Positions 1-10,794 of a stretch of DNA of 64,000 nucleotides are shown here, piece by piece. This DNA is from Dendrophyllia cribrosa (taxonomy: Eukaryota > Cnidaria > Anthozoa > Scleractinia > Dendrophylliidae), in assembly GCA_024195265.1 (NCBI GenBank), contig JAJLRJ010000001.1, positions 58,880,789 to 58,944,788 on the forward strand, given 5' to 3'. Below the pieces are notes generated by a model that saw only the letters and a list, made by a program, of their open reading frames with translations, made no database searches and was not told where the DNA came from. The position numbers and the translations under genes were made by a program. Position 1 is the first letter of the stretch. Each line of letters opens with the position of its first letter.

Positions 1-4
1 CATT

Positions 5-150
5 TGGTCTAACATTTCTACGCTCTGTGATTGGCTAATAAAATTGGCGTCACTTTCTAATCCAATAAAAGCAAAACAAACCATGATTTGCCTACACGCA
101 CGCGTTTTCCCGCGCTTGGCGCCGGGTACTAGCTATGCACTTTAATATTG
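5..150 (+). repeat. CCAAT-rich interspersed module, copy 1
   Basis: Contains gtgattggctaa, a ccaataaaa stretch, a catgatttgc motif and a gcgcttggcgccggg end. The same module is found at 8935-9160, 16218-16445, 25225-25375 and, more diverged, at 51090-51245 and 52292-52480. It is an interspersed repeat rather than a lectin-specific part, because two copies lie far from the array. Confidence 0.7.
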
Positions 151-161
151 ACTGAGTGGGA

Positions 162-186
162 GGGCCGGACAGGAAAATATTTGGCT

Positions 187-221
<35 letters not shown>

Positions 222-264
222 TTCGTGCGCCATGACCGAGAGCCAAATATTTTCCCGTCCGGCC
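162..264. repeat. Foldback inverted repeat
   Basis: Left arm 163-199 and right arm 228-264 are near-perfect reverse complements of about 37 bases (ggccggacaggaaaatattt against aaatattttcccgtccggcc), with a 28-base loop. It behaves like a small foldback MITE. Half of a second copy sits at 25376-25420. Confidence 0.8.
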
Positions 265-556
265 CGACCTAACTTATAATTAGTCAATAAGTATTTTATA
301 ATATGACTAGAAAGTACAGGAATAGTCGTGTAGTGCGAGGTCACTTGAACTCGAGCGGGGCTGGACGGCTTTTTCCGGACCGGCTCACGTCTACCCGTCC
401 GGCCCGCTCACGTCACCTTGCGATTCTATTTTCTGTAGGATTGCATCAGCGGGGCCGTACGGTCATATTATAAATGTATTTACTTCGAGTTGTGAGTTGG
501 CCAGAGTAATTACTTTCATGGTTTCGGTTTTATGTCTCCCAACTGAAAGCCACTCT

Positions 557-1294
557 TATACCTGCCAACTATTTCCGAGTGATAGGCGTGATAATTTTTT
601 CGTGGGAGTGCCAGGATTTCCGAAGGCGACCCGACTAAATCCGAAGAGACCCCGATCTATTCCGAAGATGTCCGAACGTGTCCGAAGATGTTCCGAAAAA
701 TTCGGAAGTTTCCATGGAACTCAGACCTCCGTTTAATAACATCCTGCTGTAATTGTCATGTTCAGAACGATAAAAACCTACAAAAAAGTGCCATATTTTC
801 ATGAACGTAACTATATTTTTAATTGAAGGGTACAAATAAATGTTGAGCCACGTAGCACTGATGATACAAACAAGGAATCAGAGAATTAACTATGTGTGTA
901 AATTATTGTGCTAAAGTCAACCATAAATTTCCCGTACGCTTCCGTACGAAAAATCTAATCCGGAGGTCGTGGGTTCGAATCCCACCGAGGTCAAAGATTT
1001 TTTCTTTCCCTCGTGTGGTCCCTCATTTCCTTACTAGGGCTAGCGCTCAGTACAGGGAAATTTATGGTTTGACTTTAGCACTATAATTTTCACACAGAGT
1101 TAATTCTCTGATTCCTTGTTTATATTTTCAATTGGATCATGCGATCAGTCGAGTCTGATATCTCAAATCTGTAAGTCAGGCGTGAGAAATTGCTCCATAG
1201 GCGCGAGAAGGCGTGGATCGGAGTTTTGGACTCGCAGGCGTGAGACTAGGCGTGAGACTAGGCGTGAGACTAGGCGTGAGACTTGGCAGGTATA
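557..1294. mobile_element. 738-bp TIR element with 6-bp target duplication
   Basis: Ends are a perfect 12-base inverted repeat, tatacctgccaa at 557-568 and ttggcaggtata at 1283-1294. The 6-base direct repeat cactct flanks it at 551-556 and 1295-1300. Copies B and C of the array carry the empty site, reading gaaagccactctaattattt without the insertion. The interior holds repeated ccgaag/gaagat words and a run of about four 12-base gcgtgagactag units near 1240-1285. A related copy lies at 22320-22703. It has no transposase frame, so it is non-autonomous. Confidence 0.85.
824..1131. mobile_element. Nested foldback element carrying a tRNA-like core
   Basis: Inserted inside the 557-1294 element. 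The related element at 22320-22703 is uninterrupted at the matching position (atatttttaattggattatg). Arms of roughly 65-70 bases, 869-935 and 1050-1120, are reverse complements that start aacaaggaatcagagaatta and end at ccttgtt. Between them lies a tRNA-derived 3' half with a B box (ggttcgaatcc at about 971-981) inside a perfect T arm gtggg/cccac. So a tRNA-derived SINE-like core is enclosed by long inverted repeats. Confidence 0.7.
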
Positions 1295-1627
1295 CACTCT
1301 AATTATTTCTTACTAATCACTCGAAACCAATTAATATAACTTTTCAATTGACCAACTTAATTATCCACTCACTCACTCATTACTACATAATGGATTCGAA
1401 ACTTCTATCATATAAGACAAATTTTGACAAAAGCACAATTGAGCAAGTCTGTATTAAGTTCCATACTCATTCACTCGCTCATGCATTCACTTAATGCCCT
1501 CAGTCTTCATTACTCAATAAAATCGTTATTGCACCTACGTGGTCTATACAATGTCTACTATCAAAGTATTTTAACTCGATCTTCTTCTTAACATTGAGAA
1601 CCTGAAGAAATGTCCACACCTTTTCAG

Positions 1628-2043
1628 GTGGTCCTTGTCCCAGAGGCTGGACGCGGTTTAAAAGCTACTGTTATCTTGTGAGTAGCTCCATCAAGACTTG
1701 GGACCAAGCGCAAGCGTTTTGCAAAGGACTGGGAGGGGGATTGGTGAAGATTAACAACGGAGAAGAAAACGAGTTTGTACTTAACCTGGTCAACAAGCTT
1801 GCTCCATCGCTGAAAGACGTTTGGATCGGACTCAAGTGGAAGCCGAGTGTCAACAACTTTCTCTGGTCTGATTCCTCAGTTCCAATCTACAAGAATTGGG
1901 CTCCAAATGAACCGAATGGAAAAGCCGCTCGTCCATGCGGTCACATGTATACTGGGAGGTATACAGGCGCCACTGGTTACTGGGATGACATGCCTTGTGG
2001 GGTGCTTGCAGGCTGTGGTTTTGTCTGCAAGAGGCTTCCGTAG
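1628..2043 (+). CDS. C-type lectin copy A, terminal exon
   Basis: Final exon of a secreted single-domain C-type lectin. The acceptor ttttcag ends at 1627 and the exon enters in phase 1, as in copies B and C, so the start is a splice site and not a methionine. It reads from GGPCPRGWTRFKSYCY through WIGLKW, the sugar-specificity motif EPN (in APNEPNG), the YWDD motif and a C-terminal GFVCKRLP, then TAG. In C-type lectins, EPN predicts calcium-dependent binding of mannose-type sugars. The usual WND is WDD here, which replaces a calcium-site residue. The loop before the last cysteine is two residues shorter than in B. Exons 1 and 2 lie outside the window. A role in microbe or symbiont recognition is inferred from related coral lectins. 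Confidence 0.88.
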
Positions 2044-2218
2044 TTGACAAACCGACATCACCCACGATCAACGCCGAAAGTAGAGCGGTGTGCTGATGGG
2101 ACTTCTCTGGTTCTTTACTATAGACTAAGCGCGGGATCCTTGATGGAAGAACATTTTAAAATGTAATCAAGTAGAAACAGCACTTAACAATGGTGTGTAG
2201 ATGTAATAACGGCTTGAA

Positions 2219-2224
2219 AATAAA
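2219..2224 (+). other. Poly(A) signal of lectin copy A
   Basis: AATAAA in the stretch cttgaaaataaaaaaagg, 176 bases after the stop codon. The same position is conserved after copies B (10522-10527) and C (17194-17199). Confidence 0.65.
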
Positions 2225-3409
2225 AAAAGGTGATCGTGAATTCTTTGTTTCTTTACTAGTCACGGGTTTTACTGTTATGGCCGTGAGTATTTCCCTTCGC
2301 AACCATGCTTTTTTTTTTTAATGTTATAAAATAACATTACGCGTGAAAAATAATTATAAGCGCGGGAAAACTCGGTTACTTTCTGGTTCAAAATTGCTGT
2401 TAAAAGTTGAGTTTTCACAAAATATGAGGTTCTTTGTTGATTTAATTTTCTGCTGGCTTAAAATAGATAAATCAAACAATCCATAAAAAATAAATAAATA
2501 AGATGGGCTCTCTGTAGCCTGCAAGCAGCATTCACTACACTCTTTGTCATCGAGGCAAGGATTAATTGGCCAACATTTTAAGAAGGTGCTACGAACAAAC
2601 CCAGGTTTGTCTTTATTTGTGTCCTTGTCTATTTTTTGCAACAGGCTAACTGAGAGTACAATATGGTGAAATAATTTTATCAGAGCTGAGTACATTTACA
2701 GACCAGCTGAGCTCAAAATCACGACTAGAATTTTCGCAAGGCTACAGGTAGAATTTAGCTTATGTTTTCTTTCTTTTCATTCACAACTATGATTTACTAA
2801 AATTAAGTTTAACTATTCAATTGATGTAAAGATTAAGAACGTTTTCAGGCTCAAATCACTAGAAAAATAAAAACGTTCAGTCCCGGCTCAACCTCCGCCC
2901 AAAAATTGTCAAAAATAGTTTCGCGCGACTGTCGTCAGTGCCAGTAGCAACAAAGCCACTCACCACAATACCCTATAAACGGAATCTCCTGGACAGTTAT
3001 ATCTTTATTTCAGCCATGTTTTCATTGTATTATCTGACCTCAAAATTGTCGGCCAGTACACCTAAAGGATTTGGTTGGATCGTTGTGTAGTTTCATTCCA
3101 CAATATGGCCAATGAAACGCACGGAGAACAGAATTGGGTTTTAGAGCCCGCTGAAAAGGAGAAAAATAAGGATGAAACCACGCCGAAACCCACCAAACGA
3201 AATTTTAAACTATATTGCTGCTGCTTTACGCTGGCGCGATATCCTGACTGCTGTGTCAACGTACAAATGTTCCCATGCTCAACTTGCCACCCTAAATTAA
3301 ACGGCAATCAAACTATTGTATAATACAAATACGAAACACGAAGAACATATCCCACTATTATAACTGTATCACTATCATGTCATCCATTCGAGGGTCGTGA
3401 GTGGGAAGG
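2225..3409. other. 3' flank of lectin A without a supported gene
   Basis: AT-rich sequence shared with the flanks of copies B and C. A plus-strand open stretch at 3075-3323 is not supported as a gene: its homologous copy at about 17990-18210 has lost the frame and no splice sites frame it. Confidence 0.5.
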
Positions 3410-3660
3410 ACACATCATCACTGAAAATATTGAAGGAATACTCAAGTAAACTCAAAAGAAAAATTCAACAAAGAGCCCAACATCAACTCTCTCGGAAAAT
3501 AGCTTCGTTTTGTAAATAACATTCCCGGCCGGAAACTGTCCCCATCCCAACCCCCCCTGCCCTTCCTCTGTCAGTATAAAGGTTCATTTATTTTTTTTTA
3601 AAAAGAATCGCTGATTTGGTGGATGACCTCCCGTGGATGACTCCGTTACGGAAAAGAATT
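3410..3660 (+). pseudogene. Decayed lectin exon 2 and intron relic
   Basis: The stretch atcactgaaaatattgaagg followed by aatactcaagtaa matches exon 2 of copies B-D, which reads acactgaaaaatattgaacg then aatactcg and the donor gtaagt. Here the donor is lost. The following 200 bases match intron 2 of the live copies, including tcctctgtca.tataaaggtt and a gatttggtggatgac word. This is a dead exon from another copy of the gene between A and B. Confidence 0.65.
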
Positions 3661-3688
3661 GAACTCAGCAGGGAAGTCAGGGTAACAA

Positions 3689-6600
3689 CTCAAGTAGTTT
3701 AAGGCCTGGGTCAAGGGCTTTGACCAGGAAAAAACGGTTTATTCGTAATAACTTTTACAAACGGAATGGAACTGAATCGAAATTTGGCACATAGAAAGAT
3801 ATTATCGTCGTTAACATTTTTAAAGGAGAAGTTCACTCCAGAAGGCACTCTTTTTTTCTTTCCACTAATAAAAAGTACATATAGAGATAGGATGCTGAGC
3901 AAAGTTTCAGCTTCTAAAGAGCTTCCAATCCCAATTAAATCCTTGTACAAAGTAGCCCAAAAATCATTTTGAACGCCGCCATTTTTTAACCATATTTAGC
4001 AGCCTGGCCTTGAAATGTGACGTCATTCCGTCCAACTTGAAGTGACTCGTTTTGTTTACTATACTGAAATCATGGATTAAGAGAGTTATCAAGCGTCCCG
4101 GCCGCATTTCTCGAAATTCACCAGAATTTTTCTGCCCGTTAAGGCCCAAAGTTTCTTTTCTCGAAAGAGTATGAGTTATCTTCCTGAGATTTTATACGGG
4201 CCCGAGTTTTTTTAACAATCGCAGCATCGTACATGATCTTTATCAGACAATAATTCTTCGCTCTATCGCAGACACACAGAAGAAGAAGAAAACATTAGAG
4301 ATGGGAAAGGAAAAGGTAAATTCAATAGAAATGTATCCGGCTTATAAGGGGCTTTGAAGAGATGTGAGATTTAACACCGGCACAAACTGGAAAGGACTGA
4401 AATAGTTTCTCAAGCCGAATAATTTTATATTTATTTTGCTTCGGAGTTTTTTTATACACAGATCGATTTGTTTAGGTCTTCGGTACAGAATGAGGTGAGA
4501 GATGTTTCAAATCAATTTTTTCTTTCACAAGCTTTTAAATGTTTTTTTTTTTTTTTTTTCTGAAATTAGCATGCATCGCCAACGCTTTCCGACGTTTTTA
4601 TTTTATTCCGATTCCTGTTATTGAATTAATAAGGATTGATAACGATTCTAAAGCAAATTTCGTCGATAAGGTGATGATGGAAGTCTTTTGATTCTCGTAA
4701 TATATTTCGCAAACGGGAATAAGCTAAATGTGAGCATGTATTACCAAATTTATCATTTGACAGAAATAGCTAAAAAAAACTGCATAGCAGCGTGCGTGTC
4801 GCGTTTCAACGCAAAAATTTGCATAGAGGCATAGAATTGGACAAGGTCAAAATATTTTAACACGCACTGAAAATAATAACCACAAAGACTACTTCATTGA
4901 GACTGATGTGAAACGGATATTATTGGAAGAAATATATTTCTATGTTCAGTTTGCTAGTGGAGTTTTCTTTCAAACCAAGTCACTGCTGAATGTTGTGATT
5001 CCTGTTATTTACGTTACAACAAAAACACTGGGAAGCGAAACAGGAAAACACTGAAATTCCAAACAGTTCGAATAAACTATGTACATTTGACAACCGGCTG
5101 GGAAGGAATTGTACTTATACAAAAAAATTGATTACAAATTGTTGTTCAGTTTAATTCACAGTCAACTTACTCCCACAAATCCGACCGTATATAAAAAAAA
5201 TCCCCGAACCCAAATAAAATTCATGACTCGAACGATACAATTTCAGTCTTTACCTACTTGCGCCGCTGTTCAGAAAACTTTCATATAATCGCTACAAACG
5301 TCGTTGAAAGCTAGATTAAGTTTGATTGAATTTATTTACCTTTTCCTTTCCCGTCTCAAAAGTTTTCCTTTGTTTTGTTAAGGAGTAAAGAATTATTTTC
5401 TTGAAAACCGGGTTGCCGGTTCGGTGCTGTGATGTGGTGAAAAAAAATCCGGTCGATATAAAATAACTCATTCTGTTTCGAGAAAAGAGAAACTTTGGGC
5501 TGAAACATAAACTATTAAAGGGCAGAAAAATTCCGGTGAATTTCGTGAAATGCGGCCAGGACCCTTGATAACCCTCTTAATCCATGATTTCAGTATAGTA
5601 AACAAAACGAGTCACTTCAAGTTGGACGGAATGACGTCACATTTCAAGGCCAGGCTGCTAAATATGGTTAAAAAATGGCGGCATTCAAAACGATTTTTGG
5701 GCTACTTTGGACAAGGACTTAATTGGGATTGGAAGCTCTTTAAAAGCTGAAACTTTGGTCAGCATCCTATCTCTATATGTACTTTTTATTAGTGGAAAGA
5801 AAAAAAGAGTGCCTTCTGGAGTGAACTTCTCCTTTAAGTATAATAAGCTTTGGCATAGGTCACGTGACATCTCACGTGGCCATTTTTCTTAAAATAGCAA
5901 ATATCTGACGAATTGGTGACGGGTTTAAGAGAAAACATCAAATAAAAATGCTTTTCTGATGCAGATAAAATATCTCCAGCCCTTCACGTTTGGAATGAGT
6001 GTCCATTAATCTCCGTAAAAAAAATTATGAGGACAAAGGGCATTTTTCAGTCCAGAATTCAACCTATAATTATTTATAACTGTAATTTAAAGACTTGAGG
6101 ACAATCATTCCAAACGTAGAAGGTTAAATATGTTAAACCTCCATCGGAAAAGCAAATTTATTTAACTATACAAAGAAAATTCGCTACCAAATCGCCGATT
6201 TACGTAATTTTAAAATTTTGATCACGTGACATGTCACGTGACCAAACTTTTGCGTTAAGGCAAAAGAAAACATCAAGATTAACATTCAGGGAAAATGTCA
6301 TTTTGATCTAGGTTTTCTCGGTGAAGATATTAAAGGAGCTATGTCATGGTGATTTTGAGGTTTTCGGGTCAAAACCGTCCCAAATTAAAACTAAGTACCT
6401 TTGTCGTACACGAAATGCTTAAAGAACACTAACAGGAAGATATTAAGTGAATTTTAGCAGAGAAAATAAACCATAATCGGAGTTTTAACGAATTTTCTAA
6501 GACACAAGCGATAAACTTGAAACAATTGGCCCAATTGTTTCAAGATACAATCCATTTCCATCCTGGCCATCTGCACCCCAAGACACTTATTTTTACTTTT

Positions 6601-6770
6601 AGACTAGTAGAATAATTTTAAACAAAACTGAATTCTTATTTTTGGAATTTCACTGATATAAAGATGTATTTTGGCCTTTTAAAGTAACGCTAAAAATGGT
6701 GACATAGCCCCTTTAAGTGTCAACCATATTTTCCGAACACACTTTAAACCCAGGCCTTAAACTGCTTGAG
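3689..6770. mobile_element. 3.1-kb inverted-repeat DNA element, non-autonomous
   Basis: Outer ends form a 23-base inverted repeat, starting ctcaagtagtttaaggcctg at 3689 and ending caggccttaaactgcttgag at 6770, with two mismatches. Inside it, a long imperfect inverted repeat pairs about 3820-4180 with about 5465-5842. The core (4180-5465) and the right part (5850-6740) have no long reading frame. The flanking right sequence (aatcagatggagtt...) resumes lectin-unit sequence, so it interrupts the array. Its superfamily is not clear from the ends. Confidence 0.7.
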
Positions 6771-7217
6771 AATCAGATGGAGTTCGCTACAGGGCGAATT
6801 TTACAAGGACTTTTAAATCGGACATTAAAAGTGACGTACAAACCAAGGTAAAATCCCGTTAAAAACATATTGCTTTCCTTATTTGAAAAAACAAATGATT
6901 AAAATCATTAATTTCTTACTTTATATATCAAACGTGACTCGGCGATTGAAGCACCAAGAGGCCGGATAATGGACTGAATGGACAACAGTTTCATTTCCAA
7001 CGTTGAAATCCATCAAACAACTTGCAATACTCTTTTTTAATCTTCAGTTTAGTCGTGAACATCCGATTAGCGGATGAAAGGTAAACACAAATGACTGACT
7101 TTTTGAGTTGACCGGGAAAAATCAAGGTATCGAGGGATAATACTGAACGACGAATTATAAGAAAGAAAACTAGGAATTTGAATATTTGAGTTATCGATTC
7201 TGCTGTAATTGAAGAAT

Positions 7218-7400
7218 CAATGCCCAAGAATACTGCCAGCAACTGAAAATGAAAGAAAACTGGTGAAGATAAACAGCCCACAAGGAAACGAGTGCAGTGT
7301 ACTAAACCTGGTTTTTAACAAGCGTCCGCCATCACTGAAACACGTTTGGAAATCCGAACATCATGACTTCCTTCTGGTCTGATCATTCAGCTCCAGCTAG
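7218..7400 (+). pseudogene. Decayed lectin-domain exon (unit B relic)
   Basis: Degenerate match to the lectin exon: ctggtgaagataaaca, then aaggaaacgagt, a ctaaacctg, ccgccatcactgaaacacgt, and ctggtctgatcattcagctcca line up with the live exon's ctggtgaagattaacaacgg through ctggtctgattactcagttcca order. Several indels break the frame. The same relic is at 14459-14650 and 23676-23845, so it decayed before the units were copied. Confidence 0.7.
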
Positions 7401-7915
7401 TTTCAGCTGCATGATTGTCAAGGCAGAGCGTGATCCGGATAATAGAGTGATCTTCAGAAGCATAGATACTTAAACCAAATATATGGGCAGCAACGACAAG
7501 AAAAAAACATGGACTACTGCACTGTAAGCAATTTACTTTCATTAATTAAAAAATTAACTTTAACAATTTCCATATTATCAATCTGCGCGTATCCTACAGT
7601 TCAATCATGCGGTATTATACATTTTAACCGATACAGCAACAAATTCTCAAACATTTCCGAGACGCATACACTAAGCTAAAGAAAATTTCAAAAATATCTC
7701 AACGTGACGACAGACGCTTTTTATCTTTTCAAACCTCTGCTTTTAAATAAATTTCAAAATCAAGTAACGAAAGGAGAATTTTAAATATGTACAATACAAC
7801 CATTAATTTATCTTACGTTTTGAAAAAGTTTCGAGTCATCCACTATCGTTGGTGGTAAAATTATTTTTAGATCATAAATTTCATGCATAGGTAATTGTTT
7901 CGGCTTCCGCAAAAT

Positions 7916-7955
7916 GCTTAAGCAACCACGACGTTGCCGTCGTAGTTGCTTAAGC
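7916..7955. promoter_or_regulatory. 40-base hairpin upstream of lectin B
   Basis: gcttaagcaac-c-acgacg pairs with cgtcgt-a-gttgcttaagc around a four-base loop. It lies 170 bases upstream of the start codon of gene B. Unit C has the same hairpin at 15207-15246. Unit D lacks it, with the flanks joined. It may be a tiny palindromic insertion or a structural control site; the sequence alone does not decide. Confidence 0.6.
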
Positions 7956-8124
7956 TCCCTATTTTCTGCCATCACGAGTTCCTGTTTTGACTCGTTAGTA
8001 TATAGGCATGCATACTACCGCGTCATAACAGTTCTCCGAGTTATTTATTTGAGTTACGTTTGTAAGACGAGAAGGACACAACACCTCCTAACATCAGATA
8101 CAGCCAGGCAAAACTGAAACGGAG

Positions 8125-10346
8125 ATGAAACTGTTTTCAGTTCTACCGCTTTATCTCGCGATTTTATGCGTATCAGGTATTGAAACTACTGTCGAAATAT
8201 TTAATTCAGAGAAAGCGTGATCGTTTAACATTTTTGTATTCAGACTCAATGATTTAATTAAATTGTGTAGTCACCTCAAACGAAGAGGTATATCCAGTAT
8301 AGCAAGTTTTGTAAAGTTGTTTTGTGATTTGTTTTAAAGAGTGCGCTACAAACTGATAATCGGAAAATGAAGTGAACAAGTGTGCCGCCTGAGAGCTTCA
8401 GCCCTGCTTTCACAAAAAAATCACTTATAAAAAAATCACTTTTTAAGTATAGTTTTCAACACTGTAACGGTCACTTTTGAAAATGTATGTAGTAGCAAAC
8501 GAAACGTCAAGTTTTATCAAAAATGAATAAGTTCAATATGTTTATCACCGCGGTTTGTGTTCTATTTATCATCAAGCTACGATGGCCCAAGAACAAAACT
8601 CTTTACGATACACCGTATATCATTATTGTGTGGGTGTAATTTTTTTTCAGTTCAGTCAACACTGGCAACACTGTCAACACTGAAAAATATTGAACGAATA
8701 CTCGGTAAGTCTATTTAAAAGTTATATTCAATAAATCAAGAACCCTTCATCTTCTCTTAGAAAATGGCCCGTTTTATTACTAAATTCCCGGAACTAAAAC
8801 TGTCGCCCTCCAAATGGATTCACTATCACCTTTCCTTATCCCTCCTCTGTCACTATAAAGATTAATCTCTTTTCAATTTTTTCCCCTGATCTGGTGGATG
8901 ACAATCAGATGGAGTTACATGCTACATGCGCAAATTAAAAGTAATTTCGCGATTAATTTGGGCTAACATTTCTACGGTCTATGATTGGCTGAAAAAAATT
9001 GGCGCCACTTCCTCATCCAATAAAACCAAAACAAAGCATGATTTGCCCGCGCACACGCGTTTTTCCGCGCTTGACGCCGGGTACACGTATTTACTTCGAG
9101 TTCTGAGTTGGCCAGAGTGATTACTTTGGTTTTGGTTTTAAACACTCAATTGAAAGCCACTCTAATTATTTCTTACTAATCACTCGAAACCAATTAATAT
9201 AACTTTTCAATTGACCAACTTAATCCTCTCACTCACTCATCCACTACTTTGTGGATGAGAAACTTCTATCATATAAGTCGATTTTTGACAAAAGCACAAT
9301 TGAAAAAATCTGTATTAAGTTCCACTGATATTCATTCACTTGCACATGCATTCATTCAAAGCCCTCAGTCCCCATTACTCAATAAAATCGTTATTGCACC
9401 TACGTGGCCTATACAATGTCTACTTTCAGTCGCGCGTCATTTTTATTTTACTAACCATTCTAAACAACACATGATCTGCGGCCTTTCCCTACACCAGGGT
9501 AACACAGAAAGCCGTAAAAACTTAGAACAAAAAATCATCTTTCAAATCGGCACTTTCAAACCCCACGGAATCAACGAACGCTTTTCATTCAACTAATTTA
9601 CATTTCTTTTTCACGTCACCAAATTTCCACCAATAGCGTAGCTTCGCCGCTTACTATATAAAACCACTCACTACCCACAATCCCTTGATTCGCTCCGACG
9701 AAGACTTAACGCTCGAAACGTCAGCTTTCTCGAATCTTTTTACGGTGGCTAATTTACCTCATCGACTCAGTCGATAAAACCAAATTCTTGTGCTTCACCC
9801 CCACCGACGCAGCACCACAGTTTCTCTAGAAACTAACCTCATTTATTTTAACTACTGATTGGTGTTGAATTGTACTCGATGTTCTTCTTAACATTGAGAA
9901 CCTGAAGAAATGTCCAAACCTTTTCAGGTGTTCCTTGTCCCAGAGGCTGGACGCGGTTTAAAAGCTACTGTTATCTTGCGAGTAGCTCCATCAAGACTTG
10001 GGACCAAGCACAAGCGCACTGCAAAGGACTGGGAGGACGACTGGTGAAGATTAACAACGGAGAAGAAAACGAGTTTGTACTGAACCTGTTCAACAAGTGC
10101 GCGCCATCACTGAAACAGGCTTGGATCGGACTCAAGTGGAATCCGAGTGTCAACGACTTTCTCTGGTCTGATTACTCAGTTCCAATCTTCAAGAATTGGG
10201 CTCCAAATGAACCGAATGGAAACGCCGCTGCACCATGCGGCCACATGTATACTGGGTACGCAGGCGTCACTGGTTACTGGGATGACCGTTCTTGTGGGGT
10301 GCACGCAGGTTATCCCTGTGGTTTTGTCTGCAAGAGGCTTCCCTAG
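8125..10346 (+). CDS. Secreted C-type lectin copy B
   Basis: Three exons: 8125-8176, 8651-8704 and 9928-10346. All introns are GT-AG and in phase 1, and the coding length is 525 bases for 174 residues. Exon 1 gives a signal peptide MKLFSVLPLYLAILCVS. Exon 2 gives a Thr/Leu-rich linker (QSTLATLSTLKNIERIL). Exon 3 is one C-type lectin domain with CPRGW, WIGLKW, EPN, YWDD and a final CGFVCKRLP. EPN predicts mannose-type binding in this family; WDD departs from the common WND. There is an extra cysteine in NKCAPS that A and C lack, which could be free or pair between chains. Intron 2 carries a Penelope fragment absent from copy C. Secreted defence or symbiont recognition is inferred from coral lectins of this type. 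Confidence 0.9.
8935..9160 (+). repeat. CCAAT-rich interspersed module, copy 2
   Basis: Lies in intron 2 of lectin B. Reads ctatgattggctgaaaaaaat, catccaataaaacc, gcgcttgacgccgggtac and gagtgattactttggttttg, in the same order as the other copies. Confidence 0.7.
9425..9843 (+). mobile_element. Penelope-like element 3' fragment in lectin B intron 2
   Basis: Sits between tctact and attttaactactgattgg, which are adjacent in lectin C (tctactgtcaaagcatttta), so copy C shows the empty site. The first 170 bases read in frame as the end of a Penelope GIY-YIG endonuclease, with residues such as FQIGTFKPHGINERFSFN before TAA at 9594-9596. The rest is a terminal region with a hammerhead-like motif. It is truncated at its 5' end. 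Penelope-like elements are known for C-terminal GIY-YIG domains and ribozymes in their terminal repeats. Confidence 0.75.
9690..9726 (+). ncRNA. Degenerate hammerhead-ribozyme-like motif
   Basis: ccgacgaag, a short stem-II segment, then cgaaacgtcagc follow the order of the minimal hammerhead core (CUGANGA ... GAAA ... NUH) known in Penelope-like elements. One core base differs (ccgacga for cugacga), so this copy is probably inactive. It lies 94 bases after the endonuclease stop. Confidence 0.5.
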
Positions 10347-10521
10347 TTGACAAACCGACATCACCCACGATCAAAGCCGAAAGTAGAGCGATGGGCTTAT
10401 GGGACTTTTATGGTTCATTACCATTGACTAAGCGCGGGATCCTTGATGGAAGGACATTTTAAACTGTAATCAAGTAAAAACAGCACCAAACAATGGTGTG
10501 TAGATGTAATAACGGCTTGAA

Positions 10522-10527
10522 AATAAA
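10522..10527 (+). other. Poly(A) signal of lectin copy B
   Basis: AATAAA in cttgaaaataaacaaatag, 176 bases after the stop codon, at the position conserved in A and C. Confidence 0.65.
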
Positions 10528-10794
10528 CAAATAGTGATCGAGAATTCTTTGTTTCTTTGCTAGTCACGGGTTTTACTGTTATGGCCATGAGTATTTCCCT
10601 TCGCAACCTTGCGTTTTTTTTACGTAATTAAAAAATGTCATAAAAATACACGGTTACGTTCTTGTTCAAAATTGCTGTCAGAAGTCGAGTTTTCACAAAA
10701 TAAGAGGTTTTTTGTTGTTGTAATTTTCTGCTGGCTAAAAATAGATAAATCAAACAATCCATAAAAAATAAATAGATAAGATGGGCTCTCTTAG

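Larger units (their letters stand above)
1..3688 (+). repeat. Lectin-array unit A (partial, 5' end outside window)
   Basis: Segmental-duplication unit that holds the lectin exon of copy A. The first 1627 bases are intron 2 of the gene, shown by alignment by eye with the introns of copies B and C. The region after the stop codon is shared with units B and C: the poly(A) region, the stretch starting with a cttgaaaataaa motif and the AT-rich tail to about 2700. The stretch at about 3000-3310 is also found after copy C (17900-18210). Unit edges are approximate. Confidence 0.75.
6925..10793 (+). repeat. Lectin-array unit B
   Basis: Aligns by eye with unit C from about 14240 to 17480 and unit D from about 23325 to 25375. 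It holds a decayed lectin exon, a promoter-side hairpin, the live gene B and its 3' flank. It ends abruptly at about 10793, inside the sequence aagatgggctctct shared with unit A, where LINE sequence begins. Confidence 0.8.

Noticed and set aside
3075..3323. 82-codon cysteine-rich plus-strand frame
   Set aside because: The homologous stretch at about 17990-18210 has lost the frame, and there are no splice sites or domain to support it.
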